Below, piece by piece: positions 52,517 to 61,887 of a DNA stretch of 64,000 bases. The position numbers and the translations under genes were made by a program. The stretch is from Flavobacteriales bacterium. Its GTDB lineage: Bacteria; Bacteroidota; Bacteroidia; Flavobacteriales_D; Crocinitomicaceae. The notes beneath the pieces were generated by a model. The model was given only the letters and a program-made list of their open reading frames with translations, had not been told where the DNA came from and searched no databases. The stretch is from assembly GCA_947497485.1 (NCBI GenBank), contig CANMHB010000002.1, forward strand, positions 186,001 through 250,000. The letters run 5' to 3'. How positions within the stretch are numbered: position 1 is the first letter of the stretch; the number at the start of each line of letters is the position of its first letter.

Positions 52517-55315
52517 ATGAAACATCTTATACTTTTTGCGACCACTATATTGTCCTATTCCATAATAAATGCACAAACATTAACAACTACTTTAAGCGGA
52601 ACTTTCGTCGAAGGAATCGTTGGTGTGTATAATTTAATAAGTGTCGACACAGAAGCCCAAGGAACAACCTCTGTGACATTTTATTCAACAGATCCCACTT
52701 ATTCAACCGTTTATGATTCACATACGGATACAGATAATTCTGATGGCTACAGCTGGGATGCTGATATGGGAAATATGTTTCCTGGTTGTATCATTTGGGC
52801 AGAATTTAATGATGCATCAAACAATCTTATTGATTACTCTCCCGATTATCCATTAAACATTATTGCAAAACCTCATTGGTTAGTTAATGGTGGAAGTGTT
52901 GCTAATGTTTTTGTTGACCCAAGTTCATCCACAATTTCTTTTGATGGTATTTATCCAATTTTTGAATATAATTATATAATCAATCCATCAATAAAAGGAA
53001 TTGGAAACAGACCGCTCGATGTGGTGGGTAAATTCGTTTTTACTGCTTCTTACAATTATTCCAATTTATCAAACATCAGTGTATCTTCCTCCAACGCAAA
53101 TCTTGACTTCAATCTATTAAACCAAAGAGACTATTCAGAAAGTCTCGATTTAAGTGATTCCCCATGTAGCCTTGATAATAACTTCAATTTATCAATAGTC
53201 GCATCGCAAACTTTTGAATCACCAGAAATGTCATTTAAAACACCAAAATTTAAGTTTCCTCTCGGTGCAACTGGAGTAAAAGTTAGTATTGATGCTGGCT
53301 TAACATTATATGCAACATTAACTGGACAAATTGTTATAGGAGAATCCAACGGAGAATGGGGCTTTATAGACAACGGAACGCAAACTACAAAAATTGTAGG
53401 AATATTAAACGGAAAAGCCTTTATTCGTGGTGAAATGTCTGCTTTAGCTGGTGCAGTTAAGGTTTCTGGATCTATTGAAGGTGAAGCAAGATTGGGAATA
53501 GGTTTTGAATATCAAAATATCCCTTCAGTAGTTTCAACTGGCAAATATGGTGGTGACATACGATTATATGGTAGGGCATGTTACAAAACCCTTTGGGGCG
53601 TAGGGCCTAGCAAGTGTGTACAGTCAGACGATTGGTATTCGGGAAGTTTTGGTGATTTATCAATTTTTAATAAAACTGGTGGGGACAACCTTTTCCAAAA
53701 TTATGAATCATTCACATTTAAAGATACTGGAACTTTAGTTTTACCTGATTTTCATCCACAGCCAAGCTTTGGGACTCGAGGTGATACGCTTTATGCTGTT
53801 TGGTTGGAGCATATTGATAATACTGGATTCATGTTGTTTTCTAGACTTGACAATTCAATAAATGAGTTTACAGATGAAAAAATTGTTATTACTAATTCAA
53901 ATTCCATTTCCAATCCAAAAGTGGCTATTCTACCAAGTGGATCGGCAATTATTACATGGTCGCAAAACAGATATGATGAAAATTCATTGCCAATTGATTC
54001 AGATGAGTTTGACCTTGTGCAAGCTCAAGATGTTTGGTTTGCAATATATGATAATGATTTAGACAGCATTGTTTATGTTCAAAAATTAGACGACGATGAA
54101 AGTACTGCTCAAAGTGGAAGAGCAGAGGGTGAAGCATTAGTAACGGTTGGAGATAATAATGATGCAATGATTACATGGGTAGTAACAGATGCTACGGCAG
54201 CTACAAGTGATATTTATTACACTCATTTAACGGAAACCGCTGATGCTTGGAGCATCACCACTCCGGATATTCTTTCTGATTTACCGGGAACAAACTCAAA
54301 TGTTGGTGTAGTTTACACAGATAGTGCCGCTGTATTAACGGTTTGGATTAATGACCTGGACGGAGATGAAGATACCTACAACAGCAATATGATGTATGCA
54401 GAATGGGATGGAAATACTTGGACTCCTGCTCAAACCTTAGCTACAAATGATGGTGCAACAAAGTTGAATGAGTTATCCTTAGCTTCCAATGATGGCTATG
54501 TAGCATTTGCTTGGACAAGTTCGCAATTCGGATCAAACAATGAGTTTCAAAACCGTTTGGATATGTTGGTTTACGATGCGGTAACAGACAATTGGGATAT
54601 GAACAGTGTATTCAGTGACACTGATTCAAATTACTATTTCCAACTTCCAGTAGCTTCAATCAGTAAAACTGGAAAAGCAACCATTTGTTATCAAGTTATT
54701 GATATGTATGCAGATACGAATTACATTCCAAACGGAGAATTATATTTGTATGTTAAAGATTTGAATACAGGAGGAGATTGGCAGGAAATTACTGAAAACG
54801 CTTACTTGTGTGATACAAACACTTTTATTTGGGACTTGACTGCAGGCTTTGCTGCAAACGACAAATACTATGTAATCACGCAAGAATACAATGATGACGG
54901 AGTTGTAACGAATCCTTACCACGGAGTAAAGTTTGGAGATCCAGATTTGAGTTTAGTACTTAGAGGAATTCAATTGAATTCAGACAACACAGTTGGAGAT
55001 ATCGAAGAACCTGGTAATGTTTCATCAGGAATCAAGGAGTTGGATAATAGAAGTGATTTCAGATTCTTAAATGCATATCCAAATCCTTTCAGCGATGTAA
55101 CGGTTATTGAATACCAAATTGAAAACAGCGGTAACGTAAAAATGGAGGTGTTTGATTTTATGGGAAATAAAGTAGCTAATTTAGTTGATGCTAATCTTGG
55201 AGCTGGAATTTACAAAACTATTTTCAAAGCAGGCGATTTGCCAGGAGGCGTTTACTTTAATCGATTAACAGTAAACGGAAGATCTCAAACCAGAAAATTA
55301 GTATTGGTTAAATAA
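52517..55315 (+). CDS. Large secreted protein with T9SS sorting domain
   Basis: Signal peptide (1-19). The first 400 residues are beta-rich without a recognised family. About 410-800 show repeated propeller-like strands (DTLYAVWLEHIDN; SGSAIITWSQN; NDAMITWVVTDATA; DGYVAFAWTSSQ). The last 80 residues are a T9SS type A sorting domain (FLNAYPNPFSDVTVIEYQI; GIYKTIFKAGDLPGGVYF). The 282-bp gap before it carries two hairpins (52415-52429 and 52450-52489) and a possible 25-codon frame at 52414-52491. Ligand unknown. Confidence 0.85.
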   Translation: MKHLILFATTILSYSIINAQTLTTTLSGTFVEGIVGVYNLISVDTEAQGTTSVTFYSTDPTYSTVYDSHTDTDNSDGYSWDADMGNMFPGCIIWAEFNDASNNLIDYSPDYPLNIIAKPHWLVNGGSVANVFVDPSSSTISFDGIYPIFEYNYIINPSIKGIGNRPLDVVGKFVFTASYNYSNLSNISVSSSNANLDFNLLNQRDYSESLDLSDSPCSLDNNFNLSIVASQTFESPEMSFKTPKFKFPLGATGVKVSIDAGLTLYATLTGQIVIGESNGEWGFIDNGTQTTKIVGILNGKAFIRGEMSALAGAVKVSGSIEGEARLGIGFEYQNIPSVVSTGKYGGDIRLYGRACYKTLWGVGPSKCVQSDDWYSGSFGDLSIFNKTGGDNLFQNYESFTFKDTGTLVLPDFHPQPSFGTRGDTLYAVWLEHIDNTGFMLFSRLDNSINEFTDEKIVITNSNSISNPKVAILPSGSAIITWSQNRYDENSLPIDSDEFDLVQAQDVWFAIYDNDLDSIVYVQKLDDDESTAQSGRAEGEALVTVGDNNDAMITWVVTDATAATSDIYYTHLTETADAWSITTPDILSDLPGTNSNVGVVYTDSAAVLTVWINDLDGDEDTYNSNMMYAEWDGNTWTPAQTLATNDGATKLNELSLASNDGYVAFAWTSSQFGSNNEFQNRLDMLVYDAVTDNWDMNSVFSDTDSNYYFQLPVASISKTGKATICYQVIDMYADTNYIPNGELYLYVKDLNTGGDWQEITENAYLCDTNTFIWDLTAGFAANDKYYVITQEYNDDGVVTNPYHGVKFGDPDLSLVLRGIQLNSDNTVGDIEEPGNVSSGIKELDNRSDFRFLNAYPNPFSDVTVIEYQIENSGNVKMEVFDFMGNKVANLVDANLGAGIYKTIFKAGDLPGGVYFNRLTVNGRSQTRKLVLVK

Positions 55316-55448
55316 GCTCAGACTTTCAATTTCAACCTGGATTTAAATTATTAATTCCGGTTCTAAATACGCAGATTTTAAGAAAATATATGATTATAAA
55401 CCATATATTCCATATGTTATGTAGGGAAATTCGTGGATATTCAAACTA

Positions 55449-57032
55449 TTATTTCAACCGCTTCAACGCCTCCTGAAACTCGTTGTCAAATGGATTGAAA
55501 ACACGGTAAAAACCTTCTTCTGTCCAAATTTGTCGACCGATTTCAGATTTTAAATAGTTGACAATTAATTTTTTGCTTTGATTAAACTCATTTGCAACAA
55601 ACGAAACTTTAAAATACTTTTCGCTAAACACACAAAAACGCTTTAAAAGAGCATCATTCACATCAAATTCTTGTGTAAACTGTTTTGCTGAACTCCACTG
55701 ATTGCGTTTATCTTTAACAAAATCGAATGCAAACGCACTGAATGCGCCGCTCCACTGAAGCTCTGTTAAGTAAAAGGTTCTTCCTGTTGAATCAAGCGGA
55801 ACAAAGAAATCAGGATAAATTCCTCCACCACCATAGACGATTCGACCCTTACGCGTTTTAAATTTCAAGGTATCCGGTATTTTCTGTTTGTCCTGTTCAT
55901 ACAGCTCTCCATTGCTGAGGCGCTCTTCATCTTTCATATACTCCTCGTAGTCACCAGTGTATGGGCGCTGAATGCATCTTCCAGAAGGTGTATAGTAACG
56001 AGCAATTGTGATTCGCAGGTTGCTTCCGTCGCGTAAGCCGCGGTCTTCCTGAACCAAACCTTTACCAAAAGACCTTCTTCCGACAATTGTTCCACGATCA
56101 TTGTCTTGAATTGCACCAGCTAAAATTTCACTTGCGGAGGCAGAATTGGAATTTATTAAAACAACAACTTTCGTTTTTTCCAGCATTCCCCCACCTTTCG
56201 ACTTATAGGTTTGTTCACCTGTTTTACGGCCTTTTGTTTTTACAATCGTTAACCCATCTGGTAAAAACTCATCTGCAATTTCTGTTGCTGCAGAAAGCAC
56301 CCCACCTGGATTGTTACGTAAATCCAAGATCAATTTTGTCATTCCTTTAGCCTTTAAGCCTAACGCAGCCTGTTTAAACTCAGCTGCAGTAGGAACTGAA
56401 AACTGATCTATTAAAATATATCCCGTATTACTATCAACCATATAGGCGCAGGAAACCGTTTTAATTGGAATCATGTCACGTGTGATCGTAAATGATTTTT
56501 TTGACTTGCCTCTTAAAACTTTAATAGTCACATCGGTGCCTGGCTCTCCCTTTAGTTGCGCCATGACATCGTCTGTTTCAATTTTTTTCTTGCTGAGGTT
56601 TTTACCGTTGATTTCTATAATCTTATCACCAGCTTTTACTCCAACCAAATCTGATGGTGCGCCTTCAATGACATTTGAAATACAAATTGTGTCTCTCAAA
56701 AGCAAAAATCGAACGCCGATGCCACCAAATTTACCCTCAATTGATTCACTCACCGACTTCATATCCTTTGCAGAAATATAATTGCTGTGAGGGTCGAGGC
56801 GATGTAACATCTCCGAAATTGTCTTCTCAAAAATACTGTCTTTATTTACCTTATCGACATACCGTTGATCAAGCAAATTAAGAATGTCCTCTAGTTTTTG
56901 AACATCAGATGAACCAGAGGTTGTTCCACTTGAAACGTTCAATCCTCGACCAATCAACAATCCAACACATAGAACCAGCGCCAGAATTAGTGGAAGTTTA
57001 TAATTTGATTTTGGTTCTTCAGACATCGTCAA
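55449..57032 (-). CDS. S41 family C-terminal processing peptidase
   Basis: Membrane-anchored periplasmic protease: one helix at 13-32, a helical cap, a PDZ domain (about 95-180, GIGVRFLLLRDTICISN..GDKIIEINGK) and the catalytic domain with Ser299 in NSASASE and Lys324 in RRSFGKGLVQ, the 25-residue spacing of CtpB. An extra C-terminal 100 residues are typical of Bacteroidota. The start overlaps the dCMP deaminase stop by 14 bp, so they are coupled. Substrates unknown. Confidence 0.93.
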   Translation of the reverse strand: MTMSEEPKSNYKLPLILALVLCVGLLIGRGLNVSSGTTSGSSDVQKLEDILNLLDQRYVDKVNKDSIFEKTISEMLHRLDPHSNYISAKDMKSVSESIEGKFGGIGVRFLLLRDTICISNVIEGAPSDLVGVKAGDKIIEINGKNLSKKKIETDDVMAQLKGEPGTDVTIKVLRGKSKKSFTITRDMIPIKTVSCAYMVDSNTGYILIDQFSVPTAAEFKQAALGLKAKGMTKLILDLRNNPGGVLSAATEIADEFLPDGLTIVKTKGRKTGEQTYKSKGGGMLEKTKVVVLINSNSASASEILAGAIQDNDRGTIVGRRSFGKGLVQEDRGLRDGSNLRITIARYYTPSGRCIQRPYTGDYEEYMKDEERLSNGELYEQDKQKIPDTLKFKTRKGRIVYGGGGIYPDFFVPLDSTGRTFYLTELQWSGAFSAFAFDFVKDKRNQWSSAKQFTQEFDVNDALLKRFCVFSEKYFKVSFVANEFNQSKKLIVNYLKSEIGRQIWTEEGFYRVFNPFDNEFQEALKRLK

Positions 57033-57462
57033 TGTTTACAATTTTTAGTACTTCCAACCCCGCGCTTTCAAGAAAATCAATACCTGAAGTGTCTTTGTAT
57101 GCCTCCTGATAAACTAAACGGGAAATCCCAGATTGTAAAACCAGTTTACTGCAATCTTTGCAGGGGGAGTGTGTTAAATACAATGTTGCGCCCTTGCAAT
57201 TATTCGTAGAGCGAGCCACCTTCAAAATAGCATTTGCTTCCGCATGTAAAACATACCAATGCGTTTCGCCGGCTTCGTTTTCACAACAATTATCAAAACC
57301 TGCAGGAGTGCCATTGTATCCATCAGAAATTATGATTGCATCTTTAACGATGATTGCTCCTACTTGTTTGCGCTTGCAATAGGATAATGAAGCCCAACTT
57401 TTTGCTAGTCTCAAATAAGCCTTATCGTAACGTAATTGTTTTTCTGTGGGTGAAACTTCCAT
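57019..57462 (-). CDS. dCMP deaminase
   Basis: Zinc-dependent deaminase: His73 and Glu75 in LHAEANAIL, Cys101 and Cys104 in HSPCKDCSK. 147 residues. Similar to ComEB, making dUMP for thymidylate synthesis. Coupled to the CtpA gene. A TACCTTTG box at 57469-57476 (minus strand) suggests a start of transcription between the oxidase block and this gene. Confidence 0.93.
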   Translation of the reverse strand: MEVSPTEKQLRYDKAYLRLAKSWASLSYCKRKQVGAIIVKDAIIISDGYNGTPAGFDNCCENEAGETHWYVLHAEANAILKVARSTNNCKGATLYLTHSPCKDCSKLVLQSGISRLVYQEAYKDTSGIDFLESAGLEVLKIVNIDDV

Positions 57463-57503
57463 TTACCACAAAGGTAAAAATTTGAGGGGAAGTTAGCGGT
57501 TAT

Positions 57504-58034
57504 TTACTTGTAAAAAGGTGAAATCATCCAATAAACGATTACGCCTGTCACGGCAACATAAAGCCAAATTGGAAAAGCGAAGCGCGTCCATTTTTTATGT
57601 TTATCAAATTTACCCTCCCAAGCAAAAAGATAAGTAAACAAAACAACGGGAATCACTGCAACACTTAACAAAATATGAGATATTAGGATAAAATAATAAA
57701 CCCCTTTCATATTTCCGCCATAAACAGTTGAATCCGAAGTCATATGATAAGCCACATAACACAATAAAAACAAAAGGGAAAGCATTAAACAGACTTGAAT
57801 CAAACGCTGATGTAATACCATGTTTTTACTTTTAATTGCCAACAAAGCTGAAATTAATAGAATTGCTGTTAATCCATTGATGCCAGCGTAAAACGGGGGA
57901 AGAAAAGAGAAATCTACACCGTCAATTCGTATTCCGAATAAAGCCGCAACTGCAATTGGAATTACAATCGATACCCCAATAATTAATTTTCTAAATTTTG
58001 CTATTTGGGCTTCACTTTTCAATGTTGTACTCAT
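57504..58034 (-). CDS. DUF420 membrane protein
   Basis: About five hydrophobic helices with the DUF420 pattern (FSFLPPFYAGINGLTAILL; LHQRLIQVCLMLSLLFLLCYVAYH; HILLSVAVIPVVLFTYLFAW). DUF420 proteins (related to CtaG/YozB) are encoded with cytochrome oxidase genes and thought to help its assembly. It overlaps the SCO gene by 23 bp. Confidence 0.88.
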   Translation of the reverse strand: MSTTLKSEAQIAKFRKLIIGVSIVIPIAVAALFGIRIDGVDFSFLPPFYAGINGLTAILLISALLAIKSKNMVLHQRLIQVCLMLSLLFLLCYVAYHMTSDSTVYGGNMKGVYYFILISHILLSVAVIPVVLFTYLFAWEGKFDKHKKWTRFAFPIWLYVAVTGVIVYWMISPFYK

Positions 58035-58689
58035 ATTTCAGTAGTTCAATTAATTCTTTCTTTAACCTTTTATATTCGTTTTTGTTCACTGTTCCATCAA
58101 AATTCGTAACGGCATAAACACCACGAACATATCCTGATTTATCGATTAAACTAAACGCACCCGAGTGCGCATACCCACCAGCAGCTTCGTCGTCTCGTCC
58201 AGCGAAAATCTGAAAATTTTCTATTCCCAAACGATGTGTTGCGGCTTCATCCCCTGTTAAAAAGGCCCAGTTTTTAGCTTCTATCCCATGTGTCTTACGG
58301 TAATTTTTCAAGATTGAAGGCTTGTCATTACTTGGATTAATCGTAAATGAAAGATATTGAATGTGCTCGGCATATTGCTTTGTTTCACGGTTTAAATTTT
58401 TCAATTGCGTGTTCATGATTGGACAAATAGTCGGACACGTGGCAAAAAAGAATTCAGCAACCCAAACCTTATTTTTATACGTTTTGTTTGTGACAATAAC
58501 AGAATCCTCATTCAAATATGAAAAATTCGGAATGGTAGGATAAACTGTATCAACGATGGTTTTACCATCTACCTTTTTGTATTCTAAATCAAAGTTCCCG
58601 ATAAATGGCAATCTTTTTGGTTTTTCTGAACACGCCGTTAAAAGGAAAATGAAGATTAAAGCCGGAATGATCAACCCTTTATTTCGCAT
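58012..58689 (-). CDS. SCO1/SenC-type copper chaperone lipoprotein
   Basis: Thioredoxin-fold copper chaperone for the CuA site of cytochrome oxidase. Start at ATG 58689 gives a lipoprotein signal (IFIFLLTAC, Cys20). Copper ligands are present: Cys85 and Cys89 in CPTIC and the His of GGYAHSGAFSLID. It overlaps the second SCO-like gene by 11 bp and DUF420 by 23 bp. Confidence 0.92.
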   Translation of the reverse strand: MRNKGLIIPALIFIFLLTACSEKPKRLPFIGNFDLEYKKVDGKTIVDTVYPTIPNFSYLNEDSVIVTNKTYKNKVWVAEFFFATCPTICPIMNTQLKNLNRETKQYAEHIQYLSFTINPSNDKPSILKNYRKTHGIEAKNWAFLTGDEAATHRLGIENFQIFAGRDDEAAGGYAHSGAFSLIDKSGYVRGVYAVTNFDGTVNKNEYKRLKKELIELLKYEYNIEK

Positions 58690-59377
58690 TTCTCTTTCGT
58701 TCTTTATCATATTGTTTTTGCAATAATGCTAAATGTTCCTTCATTCTTCTAACCAAACCCTCTTGGTTGCCTTTTAGGACCATCCGTAAATGACTTTTCT
58801 TGTCGATTAAAAGAATTAATTCTTGAAAGCTTTCGCCCCCATAGAATTCTTTTCCCGTTTGAAGCAATTTATGTCCTTTATATTCAAAGTCAAAAGTTCG
58901 TTTTGGGTTTCCAGATGCTAACATCCAAAGTTTTGGATCATAACCCTCAACATTATCCTTTAATGACTGCGTAACGGTTTCCAACTCGTTTTCTGAAAGC
59001 GGATTTCCTTTTCCATCCGTTGCAAAAGAAATAATTCGAACTTGCTTGAGTTTTTTACGCTTATTTTTTCGAATGTGCTGATAGAGCATTTGATCAACAT
59101 GCCACATCGAAATAGCACAATCTGTTGGACATGTTTTTTGAATGGTTGTTACCAAAACGATATTCCCCTTAAAATTAGAAAAGTCAGATGGAGCTAACTT
59201 TCCGTTGGAATAAATCTCAAATTTGGAGTAAGGAACCGCGCCGTAGTCTTCAAGAACTTTGAATTTATGTTCACAGCCTCGTGTTCCAATAAAGACCAAT
59301 AAAAAAGCCGGTCCAAAAACTAGTAGAAATGCAATAGCTACTTTTATTCGACCGGCAAAATTTCTTTTAGTTTCCAT
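58679..59377 (-). CDS. SCO-like thioredoxin-fold membrane protein lacking the copper His
   Basis: Start at ATG 59377 (10 codons after an upstream in-frame ATG that overlaps the subunit IV gene). One helix at 11-31, then a SCO-like domain with Cys83 and Cys87 in CPTDC. At the place of the conserved His the sequence reads FYGGESFQELILLID, without His, so copper binding as in Sco1 is doubtful; thiol-disulfide exchange on oxidase subunit II is an alternative. It lies in the oxidase operon next to the canonical SCO gene. Confidence 0.85.
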   Translation of the reverse strand: METKRNFAGRIKVAIAFLLVFGPAFLLVFIGTRGCEHKFKVLEDYGAVPYSKFEIYSNGKLAPSDFSNFKGNIVLVTTIQKTCPTDCAISMWHVDQMLYQHIRKNKRKKLKQVRIISFATDGKGNPLSENELETVTQSLKDNVEGYDPKLWMLASGNPKRTFDFEYKGHKLLQTGKEFYGGESFQELILLIDKKSHLRMVLKGNQEGLVRRMKEHLALLQKQYDKERKRNAK

Positions 59378-59382
59378 TTTTG

Positions 59383-59754
59383 TTAAGCGGCTCCATAAGT
59401 GGACCATGCGTGTCCAACCTCAAGCGCTTCCCATAGAGCAATGAAAATTAAATAAAGCATAAATAAGATATATGGAATAAGAATAACATTTCTCAATGTT
59501 TTTTTCTCGTCTCCAAGGTGCATGAAAACCATCACGATGTAACCAGCTTTCAACAAAGTCATAGCAACAAACGACCACTTTACAAATGGCCAAGCACTTG
59601 AACTTTGTTTAATGTAAGCGCCCAAAGCTACCTCAACAACTGTAATTACAGTTAAAAGGATGGTTACAAAGTATATTTTTTTACGAACTGCTTTTCCGTG
59701 CTCTTCATTGTGGTGAGCATGTAACGAATATTCTATTAAATCATCTCTTTCCAT
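59383..59754 (-). CDS. Cytochrome c oxidase subunit IV family protein
   Basis: 123 residues with three hydrophobic helices (IYFVTILLTVITVVEVALGAYI; WSFVAMTLLKAGYIVMVFMHLGDE; ILIPYILFMLYLIFIALWE). The MVFMHLGDEKK turn is typical of prokaryotic subunit IV. It lies between subunit III and SCO genes. Confidence 0.9.
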   Translation of the reverse strand: MERDDLIEYSLHAHHNEEHGKAVRKKIYFVTILLTVITVVEVALGAYIKQSSSAWPFVKWSFVAMTLLKAGYIVMVFMHLGDEKKTLRNVILIPYILFMLYLIFIALWEALEVGHAWSTYGAA

Positions 59755-59779
59755 GAGAAAATAAATTAAAGTTTCTAAA

Positions 59780-60805
59780 TCAAATTAAGTAGAAGAAGGT
59801 AAATACGAATACCCAAACTAAATCTACAAAGTGCCAATACAAACCTGTTTTTTCAACCATTTCGTAATGACCTCTTTTGTGGTATGTTCCGGCAACTACA
59901 CCTAACATGATAATAATGTTAATTACAACACCAGAAAATACGTGGAACCCGTGGAATCCAGTAATGAAGAAAAAGAATTGCGCATATTGTTGTGGACCAT
60001 ATTCGTTTTGCTTCAAATTAGCTCCATAAATTACATGGTTTGGCTCTCCAGCATAAAGAGACTCGTAATACATCTTTTCAGCATCTTTCCCATGAATTGG
60101 AGCATCTCCTACTTTATGCTTCTTTCCATCTTTTTTAATGATCAATTGCATGTGGCTATCTGCCTCCTTATTAATTTTAGCGATAGAACCATCATGTAAA
60201 AGAATTTTTCCATCTTTCAATCTTCCCTTTTCAGCAGCATGTTGAAATTCATGCATCAAATCTTCCTTAATTACCGCTCCTTTTTTATGGTGTTTACCAG
60301 CTACTTCAACTGTGAAATTTTTGATTTCTCCAAAGTGACCTTTAACAACCGCTTGTGAACCGTCAGCTAATTCAATTTTTCCAAATTCAGAACCGTGAAT
60401 AAAGTGACTCCACTCCCAAGCTTGAGAACCAACGAAGAAAAACCCACCAATAATCGTAGCAATCATCCACTTAACCACACCTTTCTTATCCATTCTATGT
60501 CCGGCTTCAACTGCTAAAACCATTGTTACCGAAGAAACAATTAGAATAAACGTCATCAATGCTACATAAAGCAAAGGATAACCATGACCAAGAAAAGGCA
60601 TTGAGTTAAAGGTTTCTTCACCAATTGGCCATGCTCCCTGAAAATCATGTCTTGTAAAGCCATAAGCGACTAATAACCCTCCAAACGTCAAAGCGTCTGA
60701 TACAAGGAAAAACCACATCATTAATTTACCATAACTTGTTTGGAATGGTGATTCTTTTCCTCCCCATAAAGTTTTGGCATCAAGTTGAGTTGCGTGTCCT
60801 GCCAT
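59780..60805 (-). CDS. Cytochrome c oxidase subunit III with large soluble insertion
   Basis: Five helices of subunit III (about 29-49, 75-98, 110-130, 272-300, 318-341) with QAWEWSHFI and FFFITGFHGFHVFSG at the usual places. Between these two motifs, normally 20-30 residues apart, lies a charged insertion of about 130 residues (lysine- and histidine-rich, with LADGSQAVVKGH and LHDGSIAKIN), predicted outside the membrane. Encoded just after another subunit III with an insertion at the same place. Confidence 0.92.
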   Translation of the reverse strand: MAGHATQLDAKTLWGGKESPFQTSYGKLMMWFFLVSDALTFGGLLVAYGFTRHDFQGAWPIGEETFNSMPFLGHGYPLLYVALMTFILIVSSVTMVLAVEAGHRMDKKGVVKWMIATIIGGFFFVGSQAWEWSHFIHGSEFGKIELADGSQAVVKGHFGEIKNFTVEVAGKHHKKGAVIKEDLMHEFQHAAEKGRLKDGKILLHDGSIAKINKEADSHMQLIIKKDGKKHKVGDAPIHGKDAEKMYYESLYAGEPNHVIYGANLKQNEYGPQQYAQFFFFITGFHGFHVFSGVVINIIIMLGVVAGTYHKRGHYEMVEKTGLYWHFVDLVWVFVFTFFYLI

Positions 60806-60826
60806 TTTTAAGATTTTTTTGCAAGT

Positions 60827-61879
60827 TTAATGAATAAAAATCAAAAATAATAATAAATACGCCCACAAAAGACCTAAAAAGTGCCAGAATATTCCACCGA
60901 CTCTTAGTGATAAGTTTTCTGAAGCGGTGAATCTTCCTGAAAATGAACCAATTGTAAGTCGAATTAAATAGATGAGCGCAATAGCGACATGGAGAATGTG
61001 TAAGAACGAAATAATGTATAAAAAGCTCGATGCGGTGTCAGCGGTCTCCATTGCTTTTATTTGCAAGTAAGGTTCTAATATTTTTCCGTTGTGATATAAG
61101 TTTCGGGTTTTATATTGTAATTCTTTACCTTTAAAAAACAAGTGAAAGTCTTTTCCAAATTCTCCTCGAACAAAAAAATCGCCGCGCTTGTCGCGAGCAT
61201 GAAATGCCATAAAATTGAGGCGAATTTCATCAACATAATCTAGTTTTGTTGAGTCATTCTTGTAAAGCTCTCTATTTTTGATAAGCACCGGCTCTGATTG
61301 AAAAACCAACTCAAAATCAGGGTTCAAGCTCATCATTTTGATTGGTTTATTTTGTTTAACCTTCTCAAATTGCTTCATGAATTTTTGATAGTCTTGAAAT
61401 TCTGATTCTGTCATTTCACGACCTTTAATCAAATATTTGTTGCCATCTACTTGAATTAAATTTCCTTTGTAGCGAACTTCAAAATAATCTCCGTATCGGC
61501 CATCTGTAACCAATATATGATTGTTGACCGGGTTTATTCCTTTTTCAATAAGTTGATTGTATCCCTTGAATTGAAAATAAACAAAGAGAAGCCCAAAAAC
61601 AACGGTTGAACTCATGAATAATTTCAAACCGGATTGACTGCCTTTTTTAATGGCATTTATTGCCAGAATGAAGGTTAAACTACTTAACGCTATTGAAGCT
61701 GTACTTAACCAAAATCCTGTTGGCATAGGATATTTCAACCAAAAGGAATCGCCCATCATAACAATGTAGGCGGAGGTTAAACCAGCAAAAAACATAACTA
61801 TCGAGAAAATACCTACATAAACAAGGTTTTTCTTCATTTTTTCTCGAATTTCTGGACTTAGTTCTTTTTCGTAGTTCAT
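60827..61879 (-). CDS. Second cytochrome c oxidase subunit III-like protein with large insertion
   Basis: Five helices (about 18-42, 56-78, 86-106, 284-308, 326-349) of the subunit III type (LYIISFLHILHVAIALIYLI; GIFWHFLGLLWAYLLLFL). A soluble insertion of about 165 residues follows the third helix (FQFKGYNQL), the same position as in the neighbouring subunit III. Two tandem subunit III genes are usual in Bacteroidota oxidase clusters; the first, like CyoC/CtaE-like proteins, may act in assembly or as part of the enzyme. Confidence 0.88.
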   Translation of the reverse strand: MNYEKELSPEIREKMKKNLVYVGIFSIVMFFAGLTSAYIVMMGDSFWLKYPMPTGFWLSTASIALSSLTFILAINAIKKGSQSGLKLFMSSTVVFGLLFVYFQFKGYNQLIEKGINPVNNHILVTDGRYGDYFEVRYKGNLIQVDGNKYLIKGREMTESEFQDYQKFMKQFEKVKQNKPIKMMSLNPDFELVFQSEPVLIKNRELYKNDSTKLDYVDEIRLNFMAFHARDKRGDFFVRGEFGKDFHLFFKGKELQYKTRNLYHNGKILEPYLQIKAMETADTASSFLYIISFLHILHVAIALIYLIRLTIGSFSGRFTASENLSLRVGGIFWHFLGLLWAYLLLFLIFIH

Positions 61880-61887
61880 AACTTAAA

